Shown here: one piece after another, positions 1 to 26,200 of the stretch
Layout: each line of letters starts with the position of its first letter
How positions within the stretch are numbered: position 1 is the stretch's first letter
Assembly: GCA_949752745.1 (NCBI GenBank)
Contig: OX457028.1
Span: 9,073,389-9,137,388, forward strand
DNA length: 64,000 nt
Direction: 5' to 3'
From: Protula sp. h YS-2021
Lineage: Eukaryota > Annelida > Polychaeta > Sabellida > Serpulidae
The notes under the pieces: generated by a model
Told to the model about the DNA's origin: nothing
Database searches by the model: none
What the model saw: the letters and a program-made list of their open reading frames with translations, nothing else
Position numbers and translations under genes: made by a program

Positions 1-460
1 TTGGGGCCTATAGGTTTGGGGTGTCCGTCCGTCTGTCTGTCATCGCTTTTTTTGTACACGCCATATCTCCGGTTCTGTTGGTCGTAGAGCATTGATATTT
101 AGCTTAAATGAAAGGTCTCGACCTTTAGATGTGCCTCTTGCTACTTTTGGTCGGATTCAGTAATCCGGAAGTGGTCAAATTGACCAAAATGGGCGAGAAT
201 TGGGGTTTTAGGGAAATAAGCTTGTGCACACTATATCTTCGGTTCTATTAATCGTAGAACATTGAGAATAGGATCAAATGAAAGGTCTCGACATGTAGAT
301 GTGCCTTTTGGTCAGATTCGGTCATCCGGAAGTGGTGAAAAATTGACTTTATACCCCTTTGAATTTGGGGGCGGTTGTGGCCTGCTCGTGTTTCACAAAT
401 ACTTGTTTATTTCGATATTGGGTCCCTGTACGCCAAAGCGTTGCTAATACTCGGAACACC
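1..460. repeat. Two tandem copies of a dispersed ~190-bp repeat
   Basis: Two similar units (about 40-215 and 225-345) share 'aaatgaaaggtctcgac', 'tagatgtgcc' and 'atccggaagtggt'. A related start ('gtttggg..gtccgtcc') recurs near 39690. It lies in the Fringe intron upstream of the first visible exon. No coding signal is seen. Confidence 0.6.
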
Positions 461-922
461 AAAAGTGTGATTTTGGTCTGGGAGGGGAGAGGGCACTTGG
501 TATCATATCTGCTGCCATGCGTGTTCAGGAAAAAAAAACGCGGAGAAAGGGGTTAATTTTTAGCTCTGCGTGGAGTGTTTTAGGTCTAATTTCGTTAAAA
601 AAGGGGGAAATTTTCGTTCGGTACTCCGTGTTTCCTACAAGAAGGGGGTTATTTCGTAACCAGTTGGTACGGGAGTGGACCCAACGGGGATTTTGATGTG
701 GTTTGCTTTTTTTCTGGGGGGGGGGGGTTCTTTGTTGATAATAGATAACAATTATAGTATAAGATGCGTAGATACTGTTCAAGGTTAAACCAAAAAAATA
801 ATAGTAATAACTTCTTTTGTAAAACAGTGGTTCTCATCGAGATGTTTAGTTTTAATGTGAGTTAGTTGTTGAAAATATGTGTTTCTGCGTCAAAGATATG
901 TGTTGAACTGCTACCCTTTCAG

Positions 923-14227
<13,305 letters not shown>

Positions 14228-14342
14228 GGGAAAAAAATCCTTTCATATTTGAACTGACGGATCCCAGAATTGTCTACAGCATCCACAATACAGCAAAATG
14301 TATACTCACCATTTTGTTGGTTGATGAGAACAGTCATTTGAT

Positions 14343-14640
14343 TGATCGGTGGGGTTGGTCGATGAGAATAGTCATGTGATTGGTCGATAATAACGGTCAT
14401 GTGATCGGTCGATGAGAATAGTGATGTGATTGATCGATTAGATCAGTCATGTGATCGGTCGATGAGAACAGTCATGTGGTTGATCGATGAGAACAGCCAT
14501 GTGATTGGTCGATAAGAACAGTCATGTGATTGGTCGATGAGAACAGCCATGTGATTGGTCGATAAGAACAGTCATGTGATTGGTCGATGAGAACAGGCAT
14601 GTGATTGGTCGATGAGAACAGTCACTGTGATAGGCCTCCA
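14343..14640. repeat. 25-bp minisatellite, about 12 copies
   Basis: Unit 'gattggtcgatgagaacagt' plus 'catgt', with A/T swaps, directly downstream of the Fringe stop codon. Confidence 0.9.
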
Positions 14641-16080
14641 GCGCCACACGCAGAAATATAGTGTACGCATTGCTTTAATTTGTTTGTTTACTGTGACTTT
14701 TGTTGCGTTTATCTGGGTCATGTTGATCAATTGTACAGTTTTAATTGACTGCCGAGGGTAGCTGAGAGAAACGACTTAACGGCGCCTTCGCGCGTGTGCT
14801 TGGTGGAGGTTGGGGTGGGGGGGGGGGGGGGAGGTGTTGTTAGGATGGCGTTCTGTTGGCAGTTAGGCGCGTCAGTGTTTGGTGTCGGACTCATTTTACA
14901 CACCTCATATGGTCCAGTATGGGACAAGTCAACTTGCTATTTTACTCTGTGCATTTTCGTTGCTAAACATCTGTGAGGAGAACATAAATCAGCTGATTTA
15001 TGTGCAGCAGCAAGGTTTTTGTGTTTTCACGATTTCTTGTGTTATAACTCAAACTGTAATATTCCTTTGTGTTCCAATCACGGGATTGTTTTCATTGTTT
15101 TGTAGGAACATTTGTTTCGCTCAGGTATAAAAAAAAAAGTGCCTAGACTGTATTTATTTTCGTCGTGATTTAGTTGCCAACTGTTTTTCTTTGCTTCTTT
15201 TTTTTTTTTTTTTTTTTTTTTGCTTTTTTCTGCGTCGAGAGAATGTGTCTTGAGAAATTGTTTAGGTTTAACTGTCAAAGCTTGATTCATCCCACACGCA
15301 TGATGCAGGTTGATATTTTGTCGCATTTTATGTTGTTGCACAATTTGATGTGTTAAAAGTGTTACTTGTATAGAAATTTGAGAGCCGAAGGTAGGAGTTT
15401 CTCCTTTCAAATGTTATTGTCAGTACTTATTCTGCTTTTCGAGTAAATGTTTTCTAGATTTAAGCTTTATACAACCGACCGGCCGGTTGATTTTTTTTCC
15501 TATTTTTAAGCGAAAATTTTGAGACCTGGCCTGGTCACTTTTTTTTATATAAGCGATTTTAGTGACCTGACCGGGGATGAGAAGGAAGCACTTTTTACTG
15601 GGTCATAAGCTGTCTCTTTGTTTGTACTGGAGTAGCTGTCTCAAAATTTAGTCAATTTTCGTATTCATATTGGCAACAAAGAGTGTTCAGTTACGCCAAA
15701 TTTGGTCTGTTTCTAAGTGGTGTATAACACGTTAACATTGTTGATTCCGCAAAGCACATGGTGAAAAATTACGCCTGATTTTCAAAGCTACGCATTTGTT
15801 TTTTTGTTTTTTTTTGTTTTTGTTTTTTTTTTTTTTGACGCGTTCATTGAAGTCACGATTTGAACTTTCGATTTATTACAAAACCACCCAGTAGTTTCTC
15901 GTGTTGTCGTGTTTGAACACGTAGAATTTGAAATCTCTAGTCTCGCTTGTGCACATTTTGTTGTCATTTTCATACAGGACATAGTCCGATTTATTATTTG
16001 TTTTATTATCCGCCGGGAACCGGACGGATATAGTTTTCATTCTGTCCGTCTGTCTGTCCGTCTATCCGTCTGTGCAATTT
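14641..16080. other. Intergenic, no gene seen
   Basis: T-rich homopolymers (15198-15222, 15798-15836) and a G run (14815-14831). No supported coding region. Confidence 0.55.
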
Positions 16081-16082
16081 CA

Positions 16083-16560
16083 GTCTCACGCGCCTACAGC
16101 CCGCATTAGTGGGTGGATTGATTTCAGATTTTACCCAGGGGTGCTCCTAAGCATCCAGCAGTGCAGTGACCAGGATTCGACGGGATCGGAGCAAAATTGC
16201 CTAAATGGCAAAACTTTAAAAAATTGCAGAAACTGAATAAGGACTTTGCATAACACACATCAGTCTCACGCGCCTACAGCCCGCATTAGTGAGTGGATTG
16301 ATTTAAGATTTTACCCATGGCTGCTCCTAAGCATCCCGCAGTGCAGTGACCAGGATTCGACCGGATCCGAGCAAAATTGTCAAAATGACAAAACTTAAAA
16401 AAATGGAAGAAATGAATTAGGAATGAGCATAACACATATCGGTCTCACGCGCCTACAGGCCGCATTAGTGAGTGGATTGATTTAAGATTTTACCCATAGC
16501 TGCTCCTAAGCATCCCGCAGTGCAGTGACCAGGATTCGACCGGATCCGAGCAAAATCTTC
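16083..16560 (-). repeat. Satellite array, about 2.7 copies of ~178 bp
   Basis: Units start at 'ctcacgcgcctacag' (about 16085, 16265, 16443). Each contains 'gcagtgcagtgaccaggatt' and 'aaaattg..aaaatg'. These words are the reverse complement of the array at 20883-22250, so this is the same family on the other strand. Confidence 0.8.
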
Positions 16561-16582
16561 TGCCAACCTCGTTTGAAGCAAC

Positions 16583-16717
16583 AATGCCATCTGGTCGATG
16601 TATCGATATTATCTTCACACCAAATCAACCATGTACCACTGGCTCTACAAACCTCTACTTCACTGACCACAAGGCTGTATGGTGTTCTTTGGAACAGTTG
16701 TTCACAGGAACATCATA
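16583..16717 (+). pseudogene. Fragment resembling a LINE endonuclease domain
   Basis: A 44-codon reading from ATG 16583 contains CIDIIFTPNQ and YFTDHKAVWCSL. The CxDxIFT and DHKxVW patterns resemble the C-terminal part of the apurinic endonuclease domain of non-LTR retrotransposons. It directly follows the satellite array. It is too short to classify. Confidence 0.4.
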
Positions 16718-17264
16718 ATCAGGTATACAATTTGCGCGAACCCGGCGGATTCATGCTTCTCGAGCATCTAGTTTTATTCTGTTTTCTTCCTGCACTTTAG
16801 TGACGCCATTGATCGCGAGAATAGGGACTGGAACCTCGTTCCAAGAACTAAATACGCCCTGTTTTTTTTCCACAAGAGAATTTCTTAGTAACTACACTAA
16901 ATATTCGTTCTTTGAAGAGACATGGACTGAGAATTTTTTTCTTGGAATTTTTCGGCATTCGAATAAATCGATGTTTTCCTGTCGCTTGGTTTCATGTGTG
17001 TAAGTATTAGAAACTGTCTTTGTTATTGTGATTGCTCAAATTGTGTCAGAACTGACTGGGCAGCATACTAACTTGTCACCAAGCCCCTAAGGACTAGAAT
17101 ACGCACAGATTTGGAAGGCAGTTCAAGCATATAAACTATGTGGATTCTAAAGAGCATTGTTCTGCAATGCATTTAATAAGTTTAGGTCGGTGGTCAATGC
17201 AATGGAATTTACGTGTTTTATTAATGTAATAAAGCGCGAAGAATCTTGAAAGTGTGCACTTTGG

Positions 17265-17398
17265 TGATATGAGGATGCTTATCATTGTATCAGGAATGCT
17301 TACCATGATATCAGCAATGCTTACCGTGGTATCAGGAATGCTTACCATGGTATCAGGAATGCTTACCATGGTATCAGGAATGCTTACCGTGGTAAACA
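17265..17398. repeat. 21-bp minisatellite, about 6 copies
   Basis: Unit 'atcaggaatgcttaccatgg' plus t. Because the period is a multiple of three and lacks stops, it gives spurious repeated ORFs on both strands. Confidence 0.9.
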
Positions 17399-19960
17399 GC
17401 CAAGCAACAAGTCACGCCTTTCTCCTTCCTGCCAACGAACCGGTCATTCGATTCGTGGTAAAAGTCGGTCGAACCGGGGATTTTATTCGAATTATAAAAA
17501 TAATTCGAATTGACCGATTTCGGAGTATTGAATATTTACTGCATTTATCTCAGCAAGCGTTGGTTGTGCACACTAAGCGTCATTCTTGTCATTTAATGAC
17601 TACAAGGTTTCAGAGTCTGCACCAGTGTGAATTCAGATAATTTTGAGTTCCATTTTCCATCCGCAATTAAGGTTTTTATTTTATACACTCTGCCTGAGAT
17701 GGGGTAAACAAAAGAAAGATTTGCTATACTTTTATGTTCATTATGAACAGTGCTTTATTTGAAAGCGGATGGTGGTAGTGATTAGTGATTGTGAATTAGA
17801 TTATTGAAGGGGACAATACATGCCAGGCATCGTTTTCTTCCGTCAATTGACGAGAATCCCCGCGTCGAAGTTTGTGCTCCTCGAAATCAACCGAATTATG
17901 CAATAAGATTGTTTCACTTTCTTGTATGCGTGTGTGTGACGGGGAGGGGGGGGGGGAGGAGGGGTGGGGGTCACATTTGCCCTCAGATAGCTTTTCTGAG
18001 CACCTGAAACCCCAGAGCTTTCGCCCCCCCCCCCATCCCCCCCCCCGCCCCGACTGCACTATTGCTTTGCAAAGAAAACAAATCAAATTTACGACTCTAA
18101 AATTTCCGTCCATTTTAAAAAAGCGATGCCTGACTTGTACGTAGAATGGGCTACTTGTTCTCAAGGTGTAAGACATCATGGTGTGTTTATCTTTGTAACA
18201 AACATAGGAGTCTACTCATAGGATTTTTACTAAATAATGTGCAATAAATAAGAAACTTTACTTAGGAATAACAAATCCATTTACAACGTGGTTAGATGTT
18301 GGTAGATCTTAGGAATACTTTGGGGAGAATATGGTTAGATGTTGTTAGATCGTGGGTATACTTGGGGAGACTTTTCTGGTCACTGTCGCATAGTGCCAGT
18401 CACAATATCGTTGCACAAATTGTTAGTCCGAAGTTCAAAGCAAACATGAATTTTTTATTTTATTATTTGGGTTTAGCCGAGACGTTTTGATGGAAAAAAA
18501 TACAAAAGCAAAATTGCAATATTTGGTAACATGTATAAATTGCGATACTCTGTTTGCTGACCACTGCTTCACATTGTTTGTGACGTAACTGAAATGAATA
18601 AATAACAGCGCGGGTAGGCGTTGAGAATTACAAGATCTGTTACCAACATCCGGGTATTTCATTTATATTTCCTTAGCGTTAAAATATCAGAATCAGAAGG
18701 TTGCGATGCTGCTTTGTTCCACTGCCAAGTTGTTCTCGTTTATGTTATGTTTATTGAATAAAGTTCTAATAATAAATTGTTTTGTTTTTGTTTTTTTGTT
18801 TGTTTGTTTGTTTTTTCTTACCTTTTTTGGGAATTCTTTTCTAACAATAAACTTCGTTTTTTTTATTTTTTTTTTTTGTAATGTTTTTCTCGTAATTAAC
18901 ACAAACTACGTTTGTTTCTGTAACGCTCAGGTGAGGAGAGGAATTTTTTTGACTCGGCCGTACGCCATTTTGGGAACACGACTCTAGCAATGCCTGTGAA
19001 CGTATTTTGATGCAATCTGGTTTGGTTATTCAGGTCGATGACCTCTCTTTGTGGTTAAATTTTGGTGACTTCACGGGATTAGTCAATCAACGAAGGAACT
19101 TTTAGCTTCAGCACTGCTTGACGGAGAGCTCTTGTGGGTCTTGTGAAAACAGTGCTGCCGAAGCCTGATAACGGATTTTGACGAAACTCGCTGCAAGTAT
19201 TCGTATCTCTGGGCACTCAGTCTGCTCCGATTTTTTGTGGCCCTACAAGGTCAAACTTTTGCGTTCTTCTTTAAATACCTTCGCATGTGCAGTTTCACAC
19301 ATCTTGTGAACAGCACGCAACTCATGCCAGAGTGGATTTAGATGAAACTCGATGCAAGTGCTAACATGGATGACCTCGGGAGCCGATTAGATGCCACAAC
19401 TTGTCAGGATGTCTCGAGCCCACCGACCCACTCTCGTATCTGTGCGTGTGTGAGAGACACGTGCGCATAATGTGAGCAGCAGTCAGTTAAAACGTGTGCA
19501 CCATGTGAGCAGCAGTCAGCCATCACGTGTGCGCCATGTGGGCAGGATTGGACAAAGTCTGTGAGGAGATTTGAATGAGAGTGTTGATATCTCGGGCTGG
19601 TTCCATTTTCACCACTGAACCTTGAAGTCCTAGTTTTGTTCGTCTTGTGAACGTGATTCAGTGAATTTTGCTGAACAAAGCGTACGGTAAAAAATAGACC
19701 CATATAGGTTAGTCATTAACATATAGCATACAGGGACAAAACCCGCCTACCTCCAGAGTACACAGTTCAGAGCTTACCGCCATATAATACCCCCGAGAAA
19801 GTCGGTCGTGTGCATTTGGTAGCTTAATGAGAAAGCATTAGAGAGATGAAACCCTGGAAAAGATCATTCACGATATTACAAACACAACCTCTCACCAAAG
19901 CATGTCGGAGGAAAAGAGTTCCAAATTTGGATACAACAGAATAGAATAAAACAAGCATCG
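17399..19960. other. Intergenic, no gene seen
   Basis: Contains a G-run/C-run pair (17941-17971, 18024-18050) and T-rich tracts (18780-18880). Short ~33-bp repeats at 19450-19550 share 'gtgagcagcagtcag'. No supported gene. Confidence 0.5.
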
Positions 19961-19989
19961 GAGAGCCCTCAGCCAATAGCAGTGACGTC

Positions 19990-20345
19990 ACTGTAGGCGA
20001 CTTACTTTTTTGAGATATGATCCGGACAAAAAAAGTTCAAAGTGCGACGGACAGACAGACGGACATGTGATAAATTAAACCTCTCGTCTAACATCGGCAT
20101 TACCTATTCTTTCTGTCACGTGTGGTAGGGATCCGATGAAGTTTTTGAGATATCGCCCGGACAATAAAAAGTTTTAAAGTGCGACGGACGGACAGAAGGA
20201 ACGGGCAAGTGACATATTGAACCCTCCGTTGCACACCGTCACTATCTATTTTCTTCCTGTAAGGTTTGGTGAAGCTCCGATAGTTTTTGATATATGGCCC
20301 GGACAAAAAAAGTTTACGGACAGACAGACGGAACGATAGCAATAG
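19990..20345. repeat. Three-copy ~120-bp tandem repeat
   Basis: 'gagatat..ccggacaa' followed by 'aaaagttc/tt' and 'gtgcgacggacagacag' recurs at about 20010, 20150 and 20290. Confidence 0.65.
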
Positions 20346-20882
20346 CCTTCACAGTCAATATTGGCTGAGGGCTAAAATAAGATCACTTACAACGGGTAAT
20401 ATTTGCCCCATTTCTATACGTTTTCCTTTATAATTATTTTTTAGCCTTAATCGAACAGCTTTTCGCCGGTTTCTGTGAAATAGCCAGGAAATATCGACTT
20501 TTCCTGCCAAGAAGTGCCAAGAAGTGGTAGTCATACTGTTCAACCCAGTAGTGGAAAATTCGTACAAGATTATAAAGAAATCCAGTCAAATTGTGGTAGA
20601 AACATTTTTAAAATTTGGCTACTAAATATTTTCAAATGCCCCCATTTAGCTAATTTTTAGCGGATCGCCAGGAAAGTAACTTTCCAAGAGGACCGCCTAG
20701 TGAACAGTTATGAAAAATTTGAATAAAATCCGCTCAAAATCGTGGAAAGAGGGCTTTCAAAAGTGGATACCGAAAAATGCTACACTCCCCCCCCTGTTGC
20801 GTGTTGACAACGCAAAATTTAAAAGTGGAAGGATAGGTAGACGTAGTGTCTAACATTTAAACTAATCAATCCATTAACCAGT

Positions 20883-22250
20883 AGGCGCGTGAGACTGTCG
20901 TAGGTACGCTAAGTACAGCGCCAATTTTCAAAATGTCCGCCATTTTGTCAATTTTTGCCCAATCCGGAAAATTCTTGGTCACTGCACTGCGGAAGGGTCC
21001 AGAGAAGCCGTGTACAAAATATGAAACGAATTCATCCATTAATGTGGCCTGTAGGCGGGTGAGGCTGCCGTATATACGCTATGTCCAGTACCGATTTTCA
21101 AAAGTCCGCCATTTTGTCAATTTTTGCCCAATTCGGAAAATTCTTAATCACTGCACTGCGGAAGGATCCAGAGAAGCCGTGTACAAAATTTGAAACGAAT
21201 CCATGTACTTATGTGGCCTGTAGGCGCGTGAGACTGCCGTATAGACGCTGAGTCCAGTGCCCATTTTCAAAAGTCCGCCATTTTGTCACTTTTTTCCGAT
21301 CCGGAAAATTCTTGGTCACTGCACTGCACAAGGATCCAGAGAAGCCGTGTACAAAATTTGAACCGAATCCATGCATTAATGTGGCCTGTAGTCGCGTGAG
21401 ACTGCCGTATATACGCTAAGTCCAGCGCCGATTTTCAAAAGTCCGCCATTTTGTCAATTTTTGCCCGATCCGGAAAATTCTTGGTCACTGCACTGCACAA
21501 GGATCCAGAGAAGCCGTGTAAAAAATTTGAACCGAATCCATGCATTAATGTGGCCTGTAGTCGCGTGAGACTGCCGTATATACGCTAAGTCCAGCGCCGA
21601 TTTTCAAAAGTCCGCCATTTTGTCAATTTTTGCCCGATCCGGAAAATTCTTGGTCACTGCACTGCACAAGGATCCAGAGAAGCCGTGTAAAAAATTTGAA
21701 CCGAATCCATGCATTAATGTGGCCTGTAGTCGCGTGAGACTGCCGTATATACGCTAAGTTCAGCGCCGATTTTCAAAAGTCCGCCATTTTGTCAATATTT
21801 GCCCGATCCGGAAAATTCTTGGTCGCTGCACTGTGGAAGGGTCCAGAGAAGCCGTGTACAAAATTTGAACCGAATCCATGTATTAATGTGGCCTGTAGGC
21901 GCGTGAGACTGCCGTATATACGCTAAGTCCAGCGCCGATTTTCAAAAGTCCGCCATTTTGTCAATTTTTGCCCGATCCGGAAAATTCTTCGTCACTGCAC
22001 TGCACAAGGATCCAGAGAAGCCGTGTACAAAATTTGAACCGAATCCATGTATTAATGTGGCCTGTAGGCGCGTGAGACTGCCGTATATACGCTAAGTCCA
22101 GCGCCGATTTTCAAAAGTACGCCATTTTGTCAATTTTTGCCCGATGCAGAAAATTCTTGGTCACTGCACTGCGGAAGGATCCAGAGAAGCTGTGTACAAA
22201 ATTTGAACCGAATCCATGCATTAATGTGGCCTGCAGTCGCGTACATACAG
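20883..22250 (+). repeat. Satellite array, 8 copies of ~169 bp
   Basis: Each unit holds 'gcgcgtgagactgccgtata', 'gtccgccattttgtcaattt', 'cttggtcactgcactgc' and 'gatccagagaagccgtgta'. The phrase 'gccgtgta..aaaat' recurs near 21008, 21178, 21348, 21517, 21686, 21855, 22025 and 22193. Copies 4 and 5 are almost identical, so local homogenisation is recent. The family is shared, inverted, with 16083-16560. Confidence 0.92.
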
Positions 22251-22259
22251 ACGACGAAT

Positions 22260-23298
22260 ACCCCTACTCGTGTGATAAGACCAGCCCGACGAAGTCGGCT
22301 ACTCTAAAAAGGAATCTTACCAAAACTGTGATAAGAAGTTTTTGTTCAACTCATGATTGTCAATTCAGGTAGATAAACCCCAATCAAACGAGACAGAAAT
22401 AAATAAAATAGCAAGTTCTTTATTTTGTGAATAACTTTCAACTAATGTACAAAAAGAAAGGCAATTTCAACCACACGCACACACACTTATCACTGACCTA
22501 AAAACACATTTTACGATGTTGGCTGTTGCATTTCAACAGCATTAACGTAAAATATCCGAACATTTTTTTAACTAAAAACCACAGAAAAAAAATTGATTTC
22601 TTTGACCGGATAAACAGCGACTGCAAAACCTCTCTCGATTGCCCATGCTTTCAGATGTCCTCGCACGTTTTACAGGAAAATCTGGATTTCGTGCAGTATG
22701 AGAAAGACATGCTGTCAAACAGCTTTGTCACGACCCGTATCTCGTGGCTAATATTCTTCTAGTTTTCTTATAAGTTTCAACTGATTAAAACTGTGTTTCC
22801 CTTTTTATTCTGATTTCCTTTGCTACATCAGAAATGGCACTTTTGTCCAAGTCACATCTGTTCCTTTTTATTTTATTTTCACATCCGTCACTGAACATCT
22901 CAGCCTGGTAAAGGACAGTTCCACTCTCACATTCGACTTTTTTCACTAAAATGCGTTATCTTTTTCATGGCCTGGCAGGTTCACTCCGTGTCCATCTATG
23001 TTTTAAAAACAGACGGAAGGCGATAAGTGGCAGCACAAGCATTAAACGAGATTCTCACAAACCTATTTACCTTTAATTGATTTTACGATTCTTGAAGAAC
23101 AGAATGTTTAAACAGTCAATTAGTAAACTTTCCCATTAGAGAATCAAAAATAGATTTAGAGGAATTGGTAGTCAAATTTACAAAGTACTGAGGCTCAAGT
23201 CCATCATCCTCGCACCACATGAACACATCACTATGAAGAACAAAAGTGTTATTTTGATAGTTGTTTTGGGAGGGGGAAGCCTGGCGACGCGAACATAA
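22260..23298. other. Spacer and likely ALYREF 3' flank
   Basis: A minus-strand AATAAA (plus 'tttatt' near 22420) could be a poly(A) signal for ALYREF, about 880 bases past its stop. No other gene is seen. Confidence 0.4.
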
Positions 23299-26200
23299 TC
23301 ATACCTTGTAGGCATCGAGCTGTGCGTCCAGCTCCTCTTTGGTGGGTGCGGGTCCCCGTCCTCCCCTGCCCCGCCCGCCTCGGCCTCCGCGTGCACCGCC
23401 CCGCCCTCCGCGACCTGATCCGCGACTTGTGTTACTGCGCTGCCTGTTGAAGCTGTTCGCACCGCCGCCACCACTGAACCTGCACGCGGGAAGAAATGTA
23501 GGAAGTATTTCATGAAGGGCGTGGTATTCTACAACACTGGCCAAAGTTCTGTCAACATGACGTAAAGCGGAATGCGCAAAAAAAAAAAAGAAAAAAAAAG
23601 AAAAAAAGAACTTATCCCCCTGTCTCTTCTCTAGCTTACAATTTGTACTCAGAGAAACAGACTGAACGGTAAACGCTTCTGGCAGATGAATATAATGACC
23701 ACCGCTTTTATTTATTTGCCAGAAAATGCCTCCAGGGCTTCAGTAATTTTTCTGTAGCCCCCCCCCCCCCCCGACGTTAACATCCAGGGACCAGTAGCAG
23801 AAAGAGATATATTTATTCGGGCAAATTTTCGGGTTTAGGACAGGAGGATACGAGCCCAAATTAGCAGGCCTCAGCAACCACTATTTCATGCCCTGCGTCC
23901 GTAACTGCTGTCGAGTGGAAGGTAACCGATTAACTGCGCATCTTAACAATCCTTGTTCTTGCCTTTCGACAAGATCTTTAAACGAACCTATAATTCTTCA
24001 TAAACCAACTTAACATTTCAGCATTAGCACAACCATGCAAAAGTGTAAACAACTGTAATTTATTAGCGTAACAATGCCCAAAACATTACCAAACAATGGG
24101 TAACAAAAATTTGTTAAATTGAACGTCAAGTGAGCGGGTGTCTTGCGGGTTCGGAAAACGAGCCTGATTTGAACCCTGCAGTACAGCAAAGCATGGACAG
24201 GGATTTGGCGGGGATGAACAGGGGGACATGGAAGGGGTTTGGGGGGGGGAGCAGGAAGGTACTCACTCCCTGCTGTAAGGACAACCACTTTAACACGGGA
24301 TTCATAATATGTGCTGGATCTGTTTATGGACTAGGCAAGGATATAAATGTTAGCAAAACCACACACGGGCTGTGTTATTTGTTGACAGTGTCACATGCAA
24401 CAAGCAGCGATAAGAATGCTTACAAGACAACTCGCGTAGGGAAATCCCGTTTTTTTTATGAATTTCTCATTTAACGCCATGGCTGCACTTTTTAGATATT
24501 TAAGCGAATACACAGAAGGAACCCTCTTACGCAAGTTATCTGTTGTTCACCAAACAAACCTTTCAGTTGCTTGCACAGCTCCACCCCTGCGAAAAGCAAT
24601 AGGATTTTTTTCCGAAGCAGATACAACATAACAAAACCTCTGATTCAACTGAACTACGTGTACTTGGATCACCTGAATTGGTACATTGCGGTCATATCGA
24701 TTCAGACACTGTAGTGAACTCGAGCAGTGTGCACAGCCCACACAGGGTTCGCGTTGGCGGGGTTTTTGTCGTTTTTGGGCATTTTTTACGAAATGACTCA
24801 CTTTTTCGGAACACAAAAGTCTTTCTGAACCCAACTGCGTCGCACTTTCCTTTTTTGACTCACTTTCCTGAGAACCCAGCGCGAACCCTGGCCACACATT
24901 CCCCACAACCCCCCCTCCCCCCCATCAGTTAAAACAGGGCCATCACTGATGGCCCATCAATAATCAATCAAGAGCTGAAATTTTCTAAGTACAGCTGGTC
25001 CAGTTTCCTTGAACGAACCTGGCCCATTTACAATACCGACCTTGATCCCATAGAAGCTACATACCAAGTTTCATTAAAATCCTTGCAGCAGTTTTTAAGT
25101 TATCGTGTTAACAAGCCCTTGATGACAGACCGACGCGCGGTCGACTGCATATATCCCCCCCCCCCCCCCCCCCTGTGGGGAATAAAACAAGAAAAATACC
25201 AAGGCTACTTGTTCAGAATCTAAAACTGTAATATGCCCACGGCACTCTGTTACACTTACACCCTCACCTTCTGCAACTGGAACTTTACGCGACACTTTTG
25301 ATATTAAAAACCTGGCAGACACGCCAATGTTTTAGGAATGGAAACAGTGGAAACATTACCTCCTTTGCCCAATGCGTTGGCCTGTGGAGACTCTTGGAGC
25401 ATCGCCGACGATCTGAATGTTCATTGGTCGACCTGACAGAAAAGTTAGCACATGCAAAACGCCGTCTTTGTTTATCGTCTCTTTTTTTTTTAATTTGTTT
25501 CACAACTGAGTTTCGATGCAACGGTGTAACTTGATCTGTAACTTGATCTTGTGCTTTAAAATTTTCCTCCTTTTTAATACGACTATTTCTTCTGAAGTTT
25601 ATAACATGCTCGGGTACATAAATTAAAGTAATCTTTTAAAACAACGGGTCTGCCTCACCTAGCTTGTAAGAAGCAAGGCTTACCAAACAGTTAAGAACAT
25701 CGAAGGCAAACCCAGCTATACCACCTCCTCGTTTCAATGTGCTCTCACGCGACGCAGAAACAGCAAGAGGGAATTTGGACCATCTACTTCAAACGCACGC
25801 CCCTGCAATTTTGCGGTCTCGCAAATGGGAGCCATGGTTGGATGCGGTTGAGCAATCGGTCCTCATGAGCAAACAAGACGTGCAAACTGCAATCGGCCCT
25901 TCCTCTTTGGATGTGACACCTTTATCCAACTTTAGAGCGCCAATAATACTGCACAATACTTCATCTCTCCCTTGCGCTCAACCCTACTTTCTTCTACACG
26001 TTGGGGACTGAACCTTTTGCCTTCCTTCGTTGGGATCACCTTTCAGCTTGCCTCTCACATCACTATAGAGCTTTCCCCACATGACTTAAGCCGGTGGAAG
26101 CTTTCGACCTTCTTCTAAACTCAGCTGATCTTATCAGCACAACCTTTGCTTCATCTACGCCGCACTTTATGGAGGTTTCCATCATCCACCTCATCTTATA

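Noticed and set aside
14343..22250. Regular repeats considered as a CRISPR array
   Set aside because: The units are contiguous satellites without unique spacers, in an animal genome with no cas genes.
23178..23513. 111-codon minus-strand ORF over the ALYREF last exon
   Set aside because: It is a shadow frame of the RGG-rich exon. The frame with [10 protein letters not shown] and correct splice phase is the real one.
25739..26011. 90-codon plus-strand ORF in an ALYREF intron
   Set aside because: No motif, no splice context and opposite to the gene. Likely chance.
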